This document shows, one piece after another, positions 25,294 to 34,989 of a DNA stretch of 36,673 bases (position 1 is its first letter; each line of letters starts with the position of its first letter). The translations under genes were made by a program, and so were the position numbers. The stretch comes from Folioceros fuciformis (taxonomy: Eukaryota; Anthocerotophyta; Anthocerotopsida; Anthocerotales): the NCBI GenBank assembly GCA_049999805.1, contig JBNGIO010006235.1, positions 86,430 to 123,102 on the forward strand. The letters are read 5' to 3'. The notes beneath the pieces are model-generated. The model had not been told where the DNA came from, did no database searches, and worked only from the letters and a program-made list of their open reading frames with translations.

Positions 25294-25330
25294 CTTCCTC
25301 TTGAGGGAAGGCTCATCCCTCAAGAGGAAG
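25294..25330. repeat. Perfect 15-bp inverted repeat (hairpin) with 7-nt loop
   Basis: CTTCCTCTTGAGGGA at 25294-25308 is followed by the loop AGGCTCA and the exact reverse complement TCCCTCAAGAGGAAG at 25316-25330. The loop begins a short direct repeat, AGGCTCATC, that recurs immediately after the right arm. No flanking coding sequence explains it. Confidence 0.9.
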
Positions 25331-26021
25331 GCTCATCACTAGCTATGTTGTTCTCCCTCCACACAACGCAACAATCACGATGCAACACCCTATCTAAGGG
25401 ACAATGAACCATATAGTAGGGGGAATGGGTTTAGACAATCTTTATTCCAAGCCTTTGAGGGGTACATGTCCCAACATTTGAACACCGGCAAAAGAAAGAC
25501 TCCATGGGCCTCCATACAAAGACCCTACACTACTACAAAGACCAGAGAAGGTAAATGCCGCTCCACGCCCATAGAGTGGCCTCCTCTTCTATCCATGGCT
25601 GCAGGTACACGTCCAATGGCTCCATCCTGCTCCCTTTGCATATGCATACCCAGGCAACCTATAAGGCCAGCACAAAACACACAACGTTGTGGAAGGCTTA
25701 GGTTTGCTACTACAATACGTACATGCAACCCGCAAGGCTTGTAAGTTACAATGGCATTAGACAAACAACTCAGTGCAAGCTACGACTCACACTACACGTG
25801 CCATTTGCAATGACATCTATAATTACAGTCACCGCCTGGACATTACTCTTCCAACCCCTTACGATAATTCAAGCCCCACGGCACTCTACATGTGCCATCT
25901 GCAACGTAGTGTGCCACCCACTTTGCAGCGACAATTCCCATGGTCACCGCAATCCAGGGACAATTTGCAATGACAATTCCCATGGTCACCACAATTCACC
26001 ACATTTTGTAACGTCAACTCC

Positions 26022-26062
26022 CCCTACTAGACCATTTTGCAACTACTAGACCATTTTGCAAA
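26022..26062. repeat. Short tandem repeat CTACTAGACCATTTTGCAA
   Basis: Two near-perfect consecutive copies of about 20 bp, with a related TTTTGTAA/ACGTCAACT phrase just upstream. Confidence 0.7.
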
Positions 26063-26300
26063 TGCGACACAGTTTACAAGGTCTATGTACAAGAGCATTA
26101 CATCTTGCCACTGCCATCTACAAGTTCCGCTCTACCTGCAAGGGTCTAGGGTGCCTTCAACCTCGAATGCTACTACCTCACCATCCTCAAATACCCCCTC
26201 ACCTCTTGACTTCATGTTTAACCAGCAACACTCGCTGCCATGCAATCTCGTTCTCCTTCCTCCACTACTGAGCAAGTGCAGGCCAAAACTCGTACACACC

Positions 26301-26408
26301 CACTGAGGTGTAGAGTGAAGTGCGAAAGAATGTCAGTGCATGTAGAACGCCCACAAAACGCTCACTGAGGTGTAGAGTGAAGTGCAAAAGAATGGCAGTG
26401 CATGCAGA
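26301..26408. repeat. 62-bp tandem duplication starting CACTGAGGTGTAGAGTGAAG
   Basis: The first copy begins at 26301 and the second at 26363; they differ at a few positions and the second is incomplete at its 3' end. No coding potential was seen. It lies about 300 bp upstream of the PPR-B start. Confidence 0.8.
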
Positions 26409-26700
26409 AACATTGTGGATGGTGAAGAAACAAAGTAGAAACCAAAAAAAATTTCTTTTAGTTTCTTCATGAGTCCATTGAAGTAACAATGATCGAGGAG
26501 AAAAAAACTTTGTACTCTATGGCAGCTCGTGATGTGATGTGGAGCCCAAAAATCTAGATGGAAGATTCCATAGAATATTCGCGTAAATATATTATTGAAA
26601 AAAATTTAATAAGGGTCGCATGTCCGTATTCGTATTTAATATTTAAAAGCTCTTAATAGATGAAACATTGCCTGCTAAGCAATCAAGGTTTGAATGTGCG

Positions 26701-29700
26701 ATGTGTGTGCGAAGCTACGCACAGATGGTGAATGGAGTTGAAACGATTGCCTGCGTTTTGAGTCGTGAAAAACTGACTTGCATGAAAACCACGGACGGAG
26801 GCTGGAGACTGCACCAAGCCTGGGTGGAGGCACTGAGTCAGGATATGCAAATTGGTTGTCCATCTCTCGGGACGGAGGATGGTGTTCATGGGATGTCTGA
26901 AGGAAACAAATGCAGCGTCACGCCTGAAACCGTGAACGAGCTATGTAGTGGGAGCCAGCTGGCTGAGGCTGTTGAGGCTCTGGGAGTTCTGGTGCAGACT
27001 GATTGCTGTGATCTGAGGACGGGATTTTACACTGTCTTGAAGGAATGCGCAGGCCAGAAGGATCTGGTTCTGGGCCGCCGCGTCCATGCTTTCGCGGAGA
27101 GACGGGGCTATCAGTCGGATACGTTCCTGGGCAACCATATCCTGCGGATGTATGCTTCTCATGGCAAGTTGCAAGAAGCGATGGACGTGTTTGCGGTGGT
27201 GGTGGAACCTGATGCATTCACGTGGTCTGCCATCATTTCTGCCCATGTTAAACATGGGCATGACAGGGAGGCCATCGAGCTTTACCGTCGGATGCGTAGG
27301 TCGAGTGTGAAGCCAGATGGCCGGGTGTTTGTGGCAGCTCTGCAGGCGTGTGCAAGGGAATCGGACTTGGAAACTGGGCAGCAGGTGCATACCCACATCT
27401 TGGCGAGTGGGGTTGAGCCTGTTCTTTTTGTGTGGAATAGCTTGGTGAACATGTACTCGAAGTGTGGGAGCTTGGGAGAAGCGAGGAGAGTGTTCGACGG
27501 ACTTGGGGTGAAGGATGTGGTGACTTGGACTGCCATGATAGCAGGATATGCCCAGCAGGGCATGGGGCAGGAAGCCCTTCGTCTGTACAGTCGGATGCAG
27601 GGAGGGGGCATGACCGCTCCCAATTCCGTGACGTTTGTGTGCCTCCTGCAGGCTTGTGCGAGTGTGGGTGCCCCCGCTTTGGAGGAGGGGAGGCAGCTTC
27701 ATGAGCAGATCAGGAGACTGGGACATGAGGAAGATGCTTTTGTGGGCAACAGTTTGGTTAACATGTATGCCAAGTGTGGGAGCTTGGAGGATGCTCATAG
27801 AGTGTTCGATGGCCTTGGGAGAAAGGATGTGGTGACGTGGAACGTCATGATCGCAGGGCACTCCCAGCAGGGTATGGGGGAGGCAGCCCTTCGTCTCTAT
27901 ACGGCTATGCAGGAACGAGGTACAACTGTACCTGATTCTGTGACATTCTTGTCGCTCCTGCAGGCGTGTGCAAGTGTGGGTCCCCCAGCTTTGGAGATAG
28001 GGAAGCAGCTCCATACACAAATTAAGGTGCAAGGACGTCAAGCGGATAGGTTTGTAGCCAACAGCTTGGTGAACATGTACGCAAAGTGTGGCAGCTTGGA
28101 GGATGCGAAAAGGGTCTTCCAAGGACTTGGTCAAAGGGATGTGGTGACATGGAATGCCATGATAGCAGGGTTATCTCAGCAGGGGATGGCCCAGGAAGCT
28201 CTTCGCCTTTATGATGATATGCAAGACGAAGGCATCTCCGTTCCTAGTTCCGTGACGTTTGTGTGCCTCCTGCAGGCATGTGCAGCCGTGGGCACCCCTG
28301 CGTTGGAGACGGGAAAGCAGCTCCATGCGCAGATTAAGGAACAAGGACATGAAGCTGACGTTTTTGTTGCCAACAGTTTGGTAAACATGTACGCAAAGTG
28401 CGGCAGTGTGAGAGATGCTCAGAGACTGTTTGACGGAATCGCTTGTAAAGATGTGGTGATGTGGAATGCCCTGATAGCAGGATATTCCCAGCAGGGCATG
28501 GGGCAGGAAGCCCTTTGTATGTTTAGTGCTATGCAAGAAGAAGGCATGGCTCTACCTGATGCTGTGACATTCGTTTGTCTCCTGCAGGCATGTGCAAGTG
28601 TGGGCACCATGGCGTTGGAGAAGGGGAGGCACATCCATACGCAGATAAGAGAACGTGGATTTCAAGCTGATGTATTTGTAGCCAGCAGTTTGGTAAACAT
28701 GTATGCCAAGTGTGGCAGTCTCGAAGATGCTCAGAGAGCGTTCGATGGACTTGGTCAGAAAGACGCGGTGACATGGACTGCCATGATAGCCGGGTATTCC
28801 CAGCAGAACATGGGCCAGGAAGCCCTGCGTCTTTACAGCGCGATGCAGGAAGAAGGCATTGCCGTTCCTGATGCTGTGACATTTGTGTGCCTTCTCCAGG
28901 CCTGTGCAGATGTGGCAGCTTTGCATGTGGGAAGGCAGCTACATGTGCAGATTGGGCAACAAGGGCTCCAAGCTGATTCTTTCGTAGGCGGCAGTCTAAT
29001 AAACATGTATGGAAAGTGTGGGAGTATGGTTGATGCGCACCAGGTTTTTGATGCGCTGCCCGAGAGAGACGTCGTTGCCTGGAGTGCGCTTATTGCTGGC
29101 TACACCTGTCAAGGTGACTGTAATGTCGTCTTTGACTTGTTCCAGAAGATGGGGGAGGATGGTATTCTGCCAGTTGGCATCACATTCCTTAGCGTGCTCA
29201 CGGCATGCAGCCATGCAGGTCTAGTGAACAAGGGAAGAGAGTACTTTGAGGCCATGAGCGGGCAGTATGGCATCAGTCCCACGGTGGAGCACTATATATG
29301 CATGGTGGATCTCCTGGGCCGTGCAGGTCAACTGGATGAGGCCCTAGCTCTGATAAGGACAATGCCTTTCCTGCCCAATGCTCCAGTGTGGCATACTCTG
29401 ATGAGTGCTTGTCGAAAGTGGAGCAACACGGAGGTGGGAAAATACGCTTTCGACCAAGCAGTGAAGGTAGACAGCAAAGATGATGCAGCATACATGATGA
29501 TGTCAAACATGTATACCTGTGTACAGATGTCTGAGGAGGCACAGAAGCTGCAGGAGAGGAGGACGAGGATCAGTGCAGGGAAGCAACCAGGTCAGAGCTG
29601 GTGGACAGACACAAACGGAGTGGTGCATAGTTTTTTGGTCGGGGATGAGAAGCATATCAAGAGTCAAACAAGGCTGAACGATGTGTACTCCCAAGTAAAT

Positions 29701-29910
29701 GAGGAATATGTGTCATTTCCGGACTCGTCAATGGCAGACATATTTGATAGTATGAATGACCGATCATGTGAGAAGCTGGGGACTACCAAAAGCATCACCA
29801 GATTTGCTGCTGGTAGGGCTTGGTTATCAAACTACCACCAAAAACCTCTTGGCAGTAACGCAGTGAACTATCTGCTGGGTTTCAAGTTGGTTACATGTAT
29901 ACAAGGGTGA
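26701..29910 (+). CDS. PLS-class PPR protein (PPR-B), DYW domain internally deleted
   Basis: Intron-free, 1069 residues from the first in-frame ATG at 26701; no organelle-targeting sequence is obvious, so an upstream exon is possible. Residues about 35-52 (HQAWVEALSQDMQIG) look like the end of a PDF motif as in PPR-A, but the WWDNR and PDF parts are absent. The PPR tract holds seven L/S blocks with MYAKCGS and KDVVTWNAMIAGY cores at about 101-103-residue spacing, very alike to one another. E and E+ follow (LGRAG; PGQSWWTDTNG; HSFLVGDEKH). The deaminase domain is essentially missing: neither HxE nor CxxCH is present. A short ITRFAAG near the end matches RVHRFAAG of PPR-A's DYW terminus, followed by about 30 unrelated residues, so the domain seems to have been lost by deletion. 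Probably an organellar RNA-binding protein that must borrow a deaminase, or acts in splicing or stabilisation. Confidence 0.88.
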   Translation: MCVRSYAQMVNGVETIACVLSREKLTCMKTTDGGWRLHQAWVEALSQDMQIGCPSLGTEDGVHGMSEGNKCSVTPETVNELCSGSQLAEAVEALGVLVQTDCCDLRTGFYTVLKECAGQKDLVLGRRVHAFAERRGYQSDTFLGNHILRMYASHGKLQEAMDVFAVVVEPDAFTWSAIISAHVKHGHDREAIELYRRMRRSSVKPDGRVFVAALQACARESDLETGQQVHTHILASGVEPVLFVWNSLVNMYSKCGSLGEARRVFDGLGVKDVVTWTAMIAGYAQQGMGQEALRLYSRMQGGGMTAPNSVTFVCLLQACASVGAPALEEGRQLHEQIRRLGHEEDAFVGNSLVNMYAKCGSLEDAHRVFDGLGRKDVVTWNVMIAGHSQQGMGEAALRLYTAMQERGTTVPDSVTFLSLLQACASVGPPALEIGKQLHTQIKVQGRQADRFVANSLVNMYAKCGSLEDAKRVFQGLGQRDVVTWNAMIAGLSQQGMAQEALRLYDDMQDEGISVPSSVTFVCLLQACAAVGTPALETGKQLHAQIKEQGHEADVFVANSLVNMYAKCGSVRDAQRLFDGIACKDVVMWNALIAGYSQQGMGQEALCMFSAMQEEGMALPDAVTFVCLLQACASVGTMALEKGRHIHTQIRERGFQADVFVASSLVNMYAKCGSLEDAQRAFDGLGQKDAVTWTAMIAGYSQQNMGQEALRLYSAMQEEGIAVPDAVTFVCLLQACADVAALHVGRQLHVQIGQQGLQADSFVGGSLINMYGKCGSMVDAHQVFDALPERDVVAWSALIAGYTCQGDCNVVFDLFQKMGEDGILPVGITFLSVLTACSHAGLVNKGREYFEAMSGQYGISPTVEHYICMVDLLGRAGQLDEALALIRTMPFLPNAPVWHTLMSACRKWSNTEVGKYAFDQAVKVDSKDDAAYMMMSNMYTCVQMSEEAQKLQERRTRISAGKQPGQSWWTDTNGVVHSFLVGDEKHIKSQTRLNDVYSQVNEEYVSFPDSSMADIFDSMNDRSCEKLGTTKSITRFAAGRAWLSNYHQKPLGSNAVNYLLGFKLVTCIQG

Positions 29911-30399
29911 CATTGTTACAGCCGTGGGTGGCTGCGGCCCTCGACAAGAAAGCAGTATGCTTCTTGCTCACGTTGAATCTAGCTCCGCCCAGTCTCGTTC
30001 CAAGCGTAGTTCCTGTTTCTCAGCGTCCCCCTCCATCTTTGCTCTGCCCAGATGGCCAGCATCTGCACTGGGATTTTACATCAATACACATGCAGCGGGA
30101 TGCTTTGGTTGCAGGTGTGCTGCACCATCGATGGCCTGGTGTCCGAGCAGTTGGTCTCCATGCTTCCCAGAAGACCCAGCGCATTTATCCACGTTGCCAG
30201 ATCAGGTTCTATTGGCATTCCTGTACAGAAGGAAGCGTCCTGCATGACAAGGGAGGTCCAACTTGTTGACTAGATTGTCCAAAATCTGGAGTCATTCTAC
30301 GGACATTGTGGTCATATAAAAAAATTTCAAGACCCTTGCCTACGTGGCTTGCAGGACGGCATGTGCAAATGGGGGATGAGAAAATGACTCCTTTGTTCT
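29911..30399. other. Intergenic region downstream of PPR-B
   Basis: One plus-strand open frame (about 30052-30273, 73 residues) contains GLVSEQLVSMLPRRPSAF but I do not recognise it; it may be chance or a decayed exon. Nothing else is supported. Confidence 0.4.
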
Positions 30400-31300
30400 C
30401 CTAGGACTCCAGGACCTTCTGTGTGAGCCTATGCTTATCATTTCCTGACAGCATTGCCTTCCCTGTCAAGAAATCTTTCGTTGCAAGATTGTGGAAGGGC
30501 TGTTGGACTTCGTTTATGCTCTCACATTTGGCGCACGTGTGCGCTAAGCATCTAGTGAGTACCATGTGGATGAACCTGGGTATGAAATTGTATCCACTCA
30601 CGCAGTACTGGAAGCTGGCACTGGATTCCAGCAAGCACACAAACTGAGCATGATCTCCAGCCCTGAAACGTTTATGTGCCAATCGATCTGTAGACTGATA
30701 TAGCAAGCACTCCATTTTCCCATGTCTTTTGTGACCAAGTTGTCAAACACCTTGCAGGCATATTCTTAGCCCGTGGTTCGCCTACGCTCGTCATACAGTG
30801 GACAGCTTGCAACAGCAGTTGGGATTCTAGACCACTACCCTGAACTCGATCGGGTAACTGTCTTCCTTATTTAATGGTCCGATGTAGTTCTCTTTCGCAA
30901 GAACCAAGCTGATGCAGTATCCGCTAAAGTCATGTCCTCATGCCTTCGTCCTCGCACGAAATGCTAGGGCTCTTGACCAAGGTTGCGATGAGTACATCCA
31001 GCCAGCATGGCACATCTGTGCAACGACCCGGCGGCCCGCCGGTCATCGTCTAAGCAGTCACATTTACCCTGCCCACCAGGCAGTTGCTACAGACCAAGTC
31101 AGATTGCAGTCCCATGTCTGACACCTAAAGAGGAATCCGCTTCCCCTCCTGCATTGGTCCACAAGGGACCCAGCTCATGCTAGGCATGTTCACCGAGCGT
31201 CAGGACGTTTCAATTGTGAAGCACCCTGGGGAGGCTGTCTAACCCCTTAATTTTGGAAACATGGGCACTAGGCAGCTGCCAACAACATGAGTTTGGATTC
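30400..31300 (-). pseudogene. Decayed PLS-class PPR gene
   Basis: On the minus strand, PPR cores are recognisable in several frames, broken by stops and frameshifts. About 31257-31295 reads HVVGSCLVPMF; about 31078-31122 reads GLQSDLVCSNCLV; about 30713-30760 reads KVFDNLVTKDMGKW; about 30436-30540 reads AKCESINEVQQPFHNLATKD followed by TGKAMLSG. These are degenerate forms of the L and S motifs (VGNCLVDMYAKCGS; VFDNLxTKDVVTWNAMISG). Their order along the strand is that of an intact array. It lies in reverse orientation between two intact PPR genes and differs from them (NLATKD rather than GLGxKD), so it probably comes from another family member. Confidence 0.75.
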
Positions 31301-31551
31301 CTTGTTCTCAAATCTGGAAATGAAATCGCTTCCGTTGATCCAATGCACCGATGGTCGTACAAGCCCTGAGTAGCCACACAGACGTAAGATGGTGAGTTGA
31401 CTAGCTTCTAGCTGATGTCCGACAGCCAGCGCATGACCAATTAGGAATCACCACAGTTCCTGAGTCTGGACCATCGTACAAATGCATTACGAGTATCAGG
31501 TTTTCGGGTTGTGGCTTGACTCATCAGTCTGCGTGCTGGCTGGTGTGAGTC

Positions 31552-34029
31552 ATGGACCTGTTGCTGGGGAAGTGTCTTGACATCCGACAAACTGGTGGCT
31601 TTGCTCACCAAGTTCACCTGAGACCCACGACGAGGGATTTCCTGCTTGGGGAGAAGATCGTGGAGAATGAGCTTTGGTGGGATCACCGACAACAAAAGAA
31701 GAATGCCCGTTGGCCTGACTTCCAAGAGGTCCTCCGGGTAAACAATTGGCACAAACCAGTAGCTGTCGGCATGCGAATGGGTCGTGGTATTTGTACGGGT
31801 CATGATTCTTCCAGGCCTGCAGGTGGAGTAACATCTGAGACAGTAAGCAGATTATGTGAGCAGGGACATCTAAGGGAGGCCGTCGAGGCTCTGGGAGTTC
31901 TGGTACAGACAGGTAGTCTGATTGCAGCGTCTCTGCTTTATGCTGTCCTTCAGAAATGTGTGGGTAAGAAGGACCTGGTTCTGGGTCGGCGCGTTCATTG
32001 TCTGAGCGTGAGAAGTGGGTATGAGTCGGACACGTTCTTGTGCAACCATATTCTTCGAATGTATTCTTCTCATGTCAGATTGCAGGAAGCGATGGACGTG
32101 TTCACCGTGGTTGCCACACCAGATGCCTTCACATGGTCTGCCATAATTTCTGCGCATGTCGCACACGGACACGACAAGCAGGCCATACAGCTGTATCAGC
32201 GCATGCGCAGGTCGAGTGTGAGGGCAGATGGGCACGTATTTGTGGCAGCCCTTCAGGCTTGCGCAAGAGGAGCAGACTTGAAATCTGGGCAGCAAGTGCA
32301 TGCGGATGTGCTGGCCAGTGGAGTTGAGCCTCATTTGTTTGTTTGGAATGGCTTGGTAGACATGTATGCAAAGTGTGGCTGTTTGGAAGAAGCTCAAAGA
32401 GTGTTTGACAAACTCGTTGAGAAAGATGTGGTGACTTGGAATGCCATAATTTCCGGATATTCCCAGCAGGGCATGGGCGAGGAGGCCTTTTGTCTGTACA
32501 GGGTTATGCAAGAAGGCAGCATGGCTGTACCCAATTCTGTGACATTTGTGTCCCTACTGCAGGCATGTGCAAGTGTGGGTGCCCTGGCTTTGGAGAAGGG
32601 GAAGCAGCTACATGCACAGATTCGGGACAGAGGCCTTCAAGCTGATGTGTTTGTAGGGAGCAGTTTGGTCACCATGTATGCAAAGTGTGGTTGCCTGGAC
32701 GATGCTCGGAACGTGTTTGACTGTCTTCAAGAAAAAAATGTGGTGACTTGGAGTGCCATGATAACAGGCTACTCCCAGCACGGCATGGGGCAGGAAGCCC
32801 TTCAAGTTTACAACGAAATGCAGGAAGAGGGCATTGTTGTACCGAATGCTGTCACATTTATGTGTCTTCTTCAGGCATGTGGAATCGTTGGGCCACCGGC
32901 TCTAGAGAAGGGGAAGCAACTTCATGCACAAATTAGAGAGCGAGGACTTCAAGGGGACATGTCCGTATCCAACAGTTTGGTAACCATGTATGCAAGGTGC
33001 GGTAGCCTAGAGGATGCCCGGGGTCTCTTCCATGGACTCGTCGAGAAAGATGTGGTAACGTGGAATGCCATGATAGCAGGATACTCCCAGAACGGCTTGG
33101 GGCTGGAAGCCCTTGATCTCTACAGGGCTATGCAAGAGGGAAGCACGGCTGTACCAGATTCTGTGACATTCGTTTGCCTCCTGCAGGCTTGTGCAGATGT
33201 GGCAGCTTTGCATATTGGAAGGCAGCTTCATGCGCAAATCAAAGAACGCGGGCTCCAAGCTCATGTGTTTGTAGCCAGCAGTTTGATAGACATGTATGCA
33301 AAGTGTGGGAGCATGGTTGACGCACAGCAGGTATTTGACGCTTTACCCGAAAAGGACGACATCACCTGGAATGCACTGATTGCTGGGTACACTTGTCAGG
33401 GACACAGTGACGAGGTATTTGACTTGGTTCACAGAATGAGAGGCGAGGGCATACAACCTGTTGGGATCACATTTGTGTGTGTACTGACAGTATGCAGTCA
33501 TGTTGGTCTAGTGAAGAAGGGGCGAGAGTACTTTGAGGCTATGAGCAGACAGTATGGCATCAGTCCCACAGTGGAGCACTACACATGTATGGTGGATATC
33601 CTGGGTCGCGCAGGCCATGTCGATGACGCAATAGCTTTGGTTAGGGCAATGCCTGTGCAGCCTGATGCTGCAATGTGGAGCACTGTACTGAGTGCCTGTC
33701 GGAAGTGGAGCAATCTGGATGTGGCACGTCATGCTTTTGAGGAAGCAGTGAAGCTGGACAAGCAAGATGCCGGATCATACGTGTTGATGTCGACGATATA
33801 TTCAGGTGCCGAGATGTGGGAGAAGGCTCAGGAGACGCAGGATAGGAGACTAGGAAGTGGGGCATGGAAACAGCCAGGGCAAAGCTGGTGGACTGACCTG
33901 GACGGGTTAGTGCATGGTTTTAGGGTTGGGGCTAAGATGCATACCGGAGTGGAAGCGAGGCTGAGACCTGAGTGTCTGTTGAGGGATCAGTTTACGGGGA
34001 GTAAGGCCAGGCTGAACCAGGCTTCATAA
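31552..34029 (+). CDS. PLS-class PPR protein (PPR-C) with a degenerate PDF motif, no DYW domain
   Basis: Intron-free, 825 residues from a true ATG. Residues about 33-77 (NELWWDHRQQKK, then WPDF, then LRVNNWHKP, then VGMRMG) are a degenerate PDF motif, in the same position relative to the PPR tract as in PPR-A. The PPR tract has five L/S blocks ending in KDVVTWNAMIAGY-like cores. The first block (NHILRMYSS, LQEAMDVF, AFTWSAIISAHVAHGHD, MRRSSV) is almost the same as in PPR-B and close to PPR-A, marking the three as one family. E and E+ follow with PGQSWWTDLDG and VHGFRVG, and the protein ends about 40 residues later without any deaminase motif. No clear transit peptide is seen; an upstream exon is possible. 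Role as for PPR-B: organellar RNA binding, target unknown. Confidence 0.9.
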   Translation: MDLLLGKCLDIRQTGGFAHQVHLRPTTRDFLLGEKIVENELWWDHRQQKKNARWPDFQEVLRVNNWHKPVAVGMRMGRGICTGHDSSRPAGGVTSETVSRLCEQGHLREAVEALGVLVQTGSLIAASLLYAVLQKCVGKKDLVLGRRVHCLSVRSGYESDTFLCNHILRMYSSHVRLQEAMDVFTVVATPDAFTWSAIISAHVAHGHDKQAIQLYQRMRRSSVRADGHVFVAALQACARGADLKSGQQVHADVLASGVEPHLFVWNGLVDMYAKCGCLEEAQRVFDKLVEKDVVTWNAIISGYSQQGMGEEAFCLYRVMQEGSMAVPNSVTFVSLLQACASVGALALEKGKQLHAQIRDRGLQADVFVGSSLVTMYAKCGCLDDARNVFDCLQEKNVVTWSAMITGYSQHGMGQEALQVYNEMQEEGIVVPNAVTFMCLLQACGIVGPPALEKGKQLHAQIRERGLQGDMSVSNSLVTMYARCGSLEDARGLFHGLVEKDVVTWNAMIAGYSQNGLGLEALDLYRAMQEGSTAVPDSVTFVCLLQACADVAALHIGRQLHAQIKERGLQAHVFVASSLIDMYAKCGSMVDAQQVFDALPEKDDITWNALIAGYTCQGHSDEVFDLVHRMRGEGIQPVGITFVCVLTVCSHVGLVKKGREYFEAMSRQYGISPTVEHYTCMVDILGRAGHVDDAIALVRAMPVQPDAAMWSTVLSACRKWSNLDVARHAFEEAVKLDKQDAGSYVLMSTIYSGAEMWEKAQETQDRRLGSGAWKQPGQSWWTDLDGLVHGFRVGAKMHTGVEARLRPECLLRDQFTGSKARLNQAS

Positions 34030-34205
34030 ATATGAAGCCTCAAACAGGAAGAAGTTCTACGTAATCCACTTGTAAAAAAAATGTATGGTATTTTATTATT
34101 ATTAAAAAAGAAAGTTCCAAAGCCAAAAGGGTATTAGTTCTTTAATATCATTTTTAAATGCGGTGCCCCAATGGAACAACGTGTCAAATAAGACAATGGC
34201 AACTA

Positions 34206-34760
34206 TTAATGGCATTAACCCAACATGGGTTATTTAATCAAGCCACGGGTTAGTTATAGACCTTTAAAAATACTAACTTTATAACTTTATCTGCAACTGT
34301 ATGCCTCACAACTCCAAATGGTCCGCTCCATCTCACTCGCAAACCCTGGAGAGCTTGAGCATGGCGTGCCAGTAGATCTGTAAGAGCGGGCGGTGACGGA
34401 GCTGCAGGTGGATGCGTGTTGGGCGCCTCGTCTCCAGAAATCCCTTGGCGCAGGGCTCCATGGCTTCCCGCTCTTGGTGGCATTGCGCTGTGCCAGTGCA
34501 CTGCCTACATGCGATTCTGGTTGAAGCCCTACGATTTCCTGTCCCTTATGCTGTCTCTGCACGTGCTGGTGTAATGAGGGAGTGTGTATGCAGGAACCCG
34601 TTTCCGTACTTATTCGAAGTTTGTTCGGGTCTACGTCCCCATGCATGTTGGCTTAAGTGGGGGTATTAATGGGATTAACCCAATATGGGTTATTTAACCA
34701 AGACACGGGTTAGTTAACCAGGGTTAGTCATAGACCTTAAAAAATACTAACTTTGTAATA
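34206..34760. repeat. Pair of about 80-bp direct repeats (34206-34285 and 34665-34760)
   Basis: Both copies share TTAACCCAA.ATGGGTTATTT, CACGGGTTAGTTA, ATAGACCTT and AAAATACTAACTTT in the same order. The right copy has an extra AACCAGGGTTAG. They flank about 380 bp of unrelated, less AT-rich sequence, like a target or terminal direct repeat around an insertion, but no element-like open frame is present. Confidence 0.75.
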
Positions 34761-34804
34761 TTTTAATAATTATTCTATTTTAGTTTTTGTGCTTCCGCAA
34801 CTTT

Positions 34805-34931
34805 GACAGCAACCTCGTAACTGCATATAAAGAGAGAAAAAGCCAAGGGGTGGGCCAAACGTAAGCATGACAGCAACCTCGTAATTGCATGTAGAGAGAG
34901 AGAAAGCCAAGGTGTAGGCCAAACGTAAGCA
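34805..34931. repeat. About 64-bp tandem duplication starting GACAGCAACCTCGTAA
   Basis: Two adjacent copies (from 34805 and 34869) share GACAGCAACCTCGTAA, AGAGAGA, AAAGCCAAGG and GGCCAAACGTAAGCA, with a few substitutions. Non-coding. Confidence 0.8.
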
Positions 34932-34989
34932 GAATCAAGTGCGATAGTGCGAAAAGTTGATAGTGCGATTCAAAACACTTGGATGCAAA

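Larger units (their letters stand above)
24620..26700. other. AT-rich, repeat-bearing intergenic region
   Basis: The first few hundred bases should be the RPT4 3' UTR. A strongly AT-rich tract with TTAATATTTAAATAATATAT lies near 25015-25037. A perfect hairpin, an 18-20-bp tandem repeat and a 62-bp tandem duplication are listed separately. Variants of CAATTCCCATGGTCACC occur at about 25931 and 25974. Short open frames do not resemble proteins. The bases just before 26701 are AT-rich and may contain the PPR-B promoter. Confidence 0.55.

Noticed and set aside
26941-28134. A 397-residue minus-strand open frame opposite PPR-B
   Set aside because: It is periodic with the PPR modules and is the complement of the strongly supported plus-strand PPR frame; it has no recognisable domain.
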